NCBI RefSeq assembly: GCF_050433395.1
Contig: NZ_JBNPXH010000001.1
Coordinates: 372,001-436,000, forward strand
Reading direction: 5' to 3'
DNA: 64,000 bases
Source of the DNA: Mobilitalea torta
GTDB taxonomy: Bacteria; Bacillota; Clostridia; Lachnospirales; Lachnospiraceae
Shown here: piece after piece, positions 61,657 through 64,000 of the stretch
How the letters are laid out: the number at the start of each line of letters is the position of its first letter
Position numbering within the stretch: the first letter of the stretch is position 1
Program-made: the position numbers and the translations under genes
Notes under the pieces: model-generated
The model's database searches: none
Seen by the model: the letters and a program-made list of their open reading frames with translations, nothing else
What the model was told of the DNA's origin: nothing

Positions 61657-62811
61657 ATGGCAGAGAATATTTTAGATAAGTTTAAAGAGGTGCAGGAAGA
61701 GACGGTGGTGGATAGTTCCCAAAAGGTACGGGTGGGTATTATCGGGACAGGATGGATTGCAGAAGCACATATGCAAAGTTATCTGCATATGCCGGATGTA
61801 GAAGTGGTAGCCGGTGCCGACCTGGTGGAAGGCAAAGCAGAGGCTTTTTTTGGCAAGTTTAATATGGAAGTGAAATGCTATCCCAGCCATAAAGAGATGT
61901 TGGATGATGAAGCACTGGAACTGGATGCTGTCAGCGTCTGTACTTATAACAGAACTCATGCGCAGTGCGCAATCTATGCGCTGCAGAAGGGTGTTCATGT
62001 GCTGCTGGAGAAGCCTATGTGTGTTACCTTGGATGAGGCGGCAGAGATCAGAAAAGCAGAAAAAGAGAGCGGCAAGGTGCTGAGCATAGGCTTCCAGCCC
62101 AGACTGGACGAGAACATGAAGATGATCAAAAGAATCGTGGAGTCCGGGAAGCTGGGGAAGGTATATTACATTCAGACAGGCGGCGGCAGAAGGCGCGGTA
62201 TTCCCACACCCTTTGGAACCTCCTTTATTGAGGATGAGACAGCCGGTATCGGGGCTCTGGGGGATATCGGATGCTATTCCCTGGACATGGTGCTGAACGC
62301 GGTGGGTTACCCGAAGCCTCTTACGGTATCCGGTTATAAATCTAATTTCTTTGGCACAAGACCGGATTATTATCCTACTCATCCGGAGTATGCCAAGAAG
62401 TTCCAGGTAGATGATTTCGCCGCTGCATTTGTGCGCTTAGAGGGTGATATTATTCTGGACTTCAGAATTGCATGGGCGATGAACATGGATACTCCTGGAG
62501 ATACCATTATCCTGGGAACCGAGGGAGGTCTGCGGATACCCTCTACCGAATGCTGGAACGGCAGTGTAGGCGGCCCTATGATCCTGTATCAAGAGGTGTG
62601 CGGGCAGCAGACCCAGACAGAGATCCCGATTATCCCTTCCAAAACAGATCTCTTCGACCTGAAGATCCGTTCCTTCCTGGATGCGCTGAAGAACGGCACG
62701 GAAGCGCCGGTACCCAGTTCACAGATTATTTATAACCAGGCAATCATTGACGGCATCTTCAAGTCCGCACAGGCGGGACGGGAGGTAGAGATTGTCATTC
62801 CGGAGTGCTGA
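61657..62811 (+). CDS. Gfo/Idh/MocA-family sugar oxidoreductase
   Basis: 384 residues. The nucleotide motif is GIIGTGWIAEAHM and the conserved lysine is in LLEKPMCVTLDEA; the catalytic-type region is GALGDIGCYSLDMVL. It oxidises or reduces a sugar, inositol or sugar-acid derivative with NAD(P). An N-terminal extension of about 25 residues (MAENILDKFKEVQEETVVDS) precedes the Rossmann fold. GAGGAGAAG precedes the ATG at 61657. The divergent AraC gene suggests substrate induction. Confidence 0.92.
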   Translation: MAENILDKFKEVQEETVVDSSQKVRVGIIGTGWIAEAHMQSYLHMPDVEVVAGADLVEGKAEAFFGKFNMEVKCYPSHKEMLDDEALELDAVSVCTYNRTHAQCAIYALQKGVHVLLEKPMCVTLDEAAEIRKAEKESGKVLSIGFQPRLDENMKMIKRIVESGKLGKVYYIQTGGGRRRGIPTPFGTSFIEDETAGIGALGDIGCYSLDMVLNAVGYPKPLTVSGYKSNFFGTRPDYYPTHPEYAKKFQVDDFAAAFVRLEGDIILDFRIAWAMNMDTPGDTIILGTEGGLRIPSTECWNGSVGGPMILYQEVCGQQTQTEIPIIPSKTDLFDLKIRSFLDALKNGTEAPVPSSQIIYNQAIIDGIFKSAQAGREVEIVIPEC

Positions 62812-62895
62812 GCTTCCAAACAATTCTTATGACGCTGACCCGAATAAGAGCCGGCAAAATAAAATGTAAAAATAAGCTGGTCACGGCAAACACAT

Positions 62896-62936
62896 AAAAA
62901 AAGTTGATGTATAAAAAATAATACATCACTTTTTTT
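62896..62936. terminator. Bidirectional terminator
   Basis: AAAAAAAGT plus GATGTAT pairs with ATACATCACTTTTTTT around a short loop, with one bulged T. It ends the oxidoreductase transcript. Confidence 0.8.
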
Positions 62937-63076
62937 GATATATGATATAATTGTTGTATAACAGTAATATCAATGGGGAAACAACAGTAAATAAGAGAAT
63001 GCAAAGGAAACGGAATAAAGCATTATTAAATGAAAGATATTAGAAAAAATAATTTTTGGAAAAAAGAGGGAGCCAT
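62937..63076. other. AT-rich spacer before the small frame and tex
   Basis: Contains TTGATA at 62935 and TATAAC about 16 bases later as a possible promoter; otherwise nothing recognised. Confidence 0.3.
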
Positions 63077-63098
63077 ATGGATTATTCAGATATGGCTC
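63070..63098 (+). other. Hairpin covering a start codon
   Basis: GAGCCATAT (63070-63078) pairs perfectly with ATATGGCTC (63090-63098). The ribosome site and the ATG at 63077 of the small frame lie within or beside the left arm. Confidence 0.55.
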
Positions 63099-63229
63099 TC
63101 ATGCGTTTTCTGTGGGAAATTAAGCGAATTCAGTTGATTTACCGGTGGGCGGATGGTATGATTAAAAATGGTAAAAATAACATTTCGGATAATACACAAG
63201 ACAGGAATAGCACTGAGAATAAGTTATAA
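63077..63229 (+). CDS. Possible 50-residue protein upstream of tex
   Basis: ATG at 63077 with GAGGGAG before it; the product has an aromatic, basic N-terminal half (MRFLWEIKRIQLIYRWADG) and a polar tail. No family recognised. It ends 11 bases before tex. The tex promoter also appears to lie inside it, which weakens the case. Confidence 0.35.
   Translation: MDYSDMALMRFLWEIKRIQLIYRWADGMIKNGKNNISDNTQDRNSTENKL
63134..63162 (+). promoter_or_regulatory. Candidate promoter of tex
   Basis: TTGATT at 63134-63139 and TATGAT at 63157-63162, spacer 17 bp. Confidence 0.6.
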
Positions 63230-63240
63230 GGAGTAACTAA

Positions 63241-64000
63241 ATGGATATTTTAAGCCAATTGAAGGATGAGCTGGGGATTCGCCTGGAGCAGGCGGAAGCT
63301 GCTGTAAAGCTCATTGATGAAGGAAATACCATTCCCTTTATTGCGAGATACCGCAAGGAGGTAACCGGCTCCCTGGATGACGAGCAGCTGAGAAATCTCA
63401 GCGAAAGGCTGCAGTATCTGAGAAATCTGGAAGAAAAGAAAGCCCAGGTGCTGGGCAGCATAGAGGAGCAGGGTAAGCTGACACCGGAACTGAAGGAACA
63501 GATTCTGGCGGCGGCCACCTTGGTGGTAGTAGAGGATCTATACCGCCCTTACCGTCCCAAGAGACGAACCAGGGCGACCATAGCCAAGGAAAAGGGCCTG
63601 GAGGGTCTGGCTGCCCTTATTCGTGCCCAGGAGACCGCGGAGCCGGTAGAACTGGCGGCAAAGGAATACCTTTCAGAGGAAAAAGAGGTTCACGCGGTGG
63701 AAGAAGCCATTGCCGGAGCCATGGATATTATAGCGGAGGATATTTCCGATGAAGCGGAGCACCGCAGCTATATCCGGGAGATTACTATGCAGGAAGGAAC
63801 CCTGTCCGCAGCCGCCAAGAATGAGAAGCAGGAATCCGTGTATGAGATGTATTATAATTTCGAGGAGGCCCTGGCGAAGCTGGCAGGGCACAGAATCCTT
63901 GCCATTAACCGGGGAGAGAATGAGAAGATTCTCACGGTAAAGGTTGTCGCACCGGAGGAGCGTATTCTGCGTTATCTTGAGAAAAAGGTAATCATAAAAG
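63241..64000 (+). CDS. tex: Tex-family RNA-binding transcription accessory protein (3' end outside window)
   Basis: 253 residues are visible and the frame stays open to the last base. The N-terminal Tex signature is clear: VKLIDEGNTIPFIARYRKE and LVVVEDLYRPYRPKRRTRAT. Complete Tex proteins have about 720 residues, with YqgF-like, HhH and S1 domains that lie beyond the window. GGAG lies before the ATG. Tex binds nucleic acids and affects transcription and toxin expression in some pathogens. Confidence 0.95.
   Translation, partial: MDILSQLKDELGIRLEQAEAAVKLIDEGNTIPFIARYRKEVTGSLDDEQLRNLSERLQYLRNLEEKKAQVLGSIEEQGKLTPELKEQILAAATLVVVEDLYRPYRPKRRTRATIAKEKGLEGLAALIRAQETAEPVELAAKEYLSEEKEVHAVEEAIAGAMDIIAEDISDEAEHRSYIREITMQEGTLSAAAKNEKQESVYEMYYNFEEALAKLAGHRILAINRGENEKILTVKVVAPEERILRYLEKKVIIK

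Noticed and set aside
1..64000. tRNA, rRNA or insertion-sequence genes
   Set aside because: No T-arm-like GTTCRA context with cloverleaf, no rRNA segments and no transposase-like frame were noticed by eye; a dedicated scan could still find a tRNA.

Overview
The window reads as chromosomal DNA of an anaerobic, motile Firmicute, most likely a Lachnospiraceae-type member of the Clostridia. Pointers are the mbl-flhO-flhP arrangement, the comF-yvyF pair, the prfB +1 frameshift, strong AGGAGG ribosome sites with TTGACA/TATAAT promoters, YesMN/LplABC sugar systems, a glycyl-radical enzyme and a PGM-type homoserine kinase beside hom and lysC. I cannot name the species. I saw no rRNA or tRNA gene, insertion sequence, prophage or CRISPR array.

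Region 1 (1-25.7 kb) is one long same-strand carbohydrate locus. In order it holds the end of a GH94 phosphorylase, a glycyl-radical enzyme with its activase, a GH130-like protein, a YesN/YesM two-component system, an LplBCA-type importer, a composite pseudogene, a CE7-like esterase, an aldo/keto reductase, a clan GH-D (alpha-galactosidase-like) protein and a heparinase II/III-family protein. It ends with a compact cassette: an RpiB-like isomerase, two TIM-barrel epimerases, a split transketolase and a D-2-hydroxyacid dehydrogenase. None of the degradative enzymes has a signal peptide, so oligosaccharides appear to be imported and broken down inside the cell. The cassette resembles a transketolase pathway acting on an acidic sugar, analogous in logic to the sulfo-transketolase route. 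I consider this the most interesting possibility in the window; it is an inference.

Region 2 (25.8-36.5 kb) holds a chemoreceptor, a MarR-controlled heterodimeric ABC exporter with a dual-operator promoter and a probable ATT start, a small membrane protein, and mbl with flagellar rod genes. Region 3 (36.5-48 kb) is housekeeping: recD2, a nucleotidyltransferase, comF, yvyF, cvfB, an acyl-ACP thioesterase, a methyltransferase, a YjfB-like peptide, trxB, a secreted NlpC/P60 hydrolase and a PilZ protein. An 810-bp AT-rich gap before hpf contains a cluster of DnaA boxes and a dispersed repeat that seems to supply the hpf promoter.

Region 4 (48-64 kb) holds hpf, secA, prfB, cheW, an amino-acid ABC transporter, an ACT-hom-apgM-lysC cluster for aspartate-family amino acids, a truncated HExxH protein, an AraC regulator divergent from a Gfo/Idh/MocA oxidoreductase, and the start of tex. 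Several leaders and spacers carry hairpins or direct repeats that may be regulatory.
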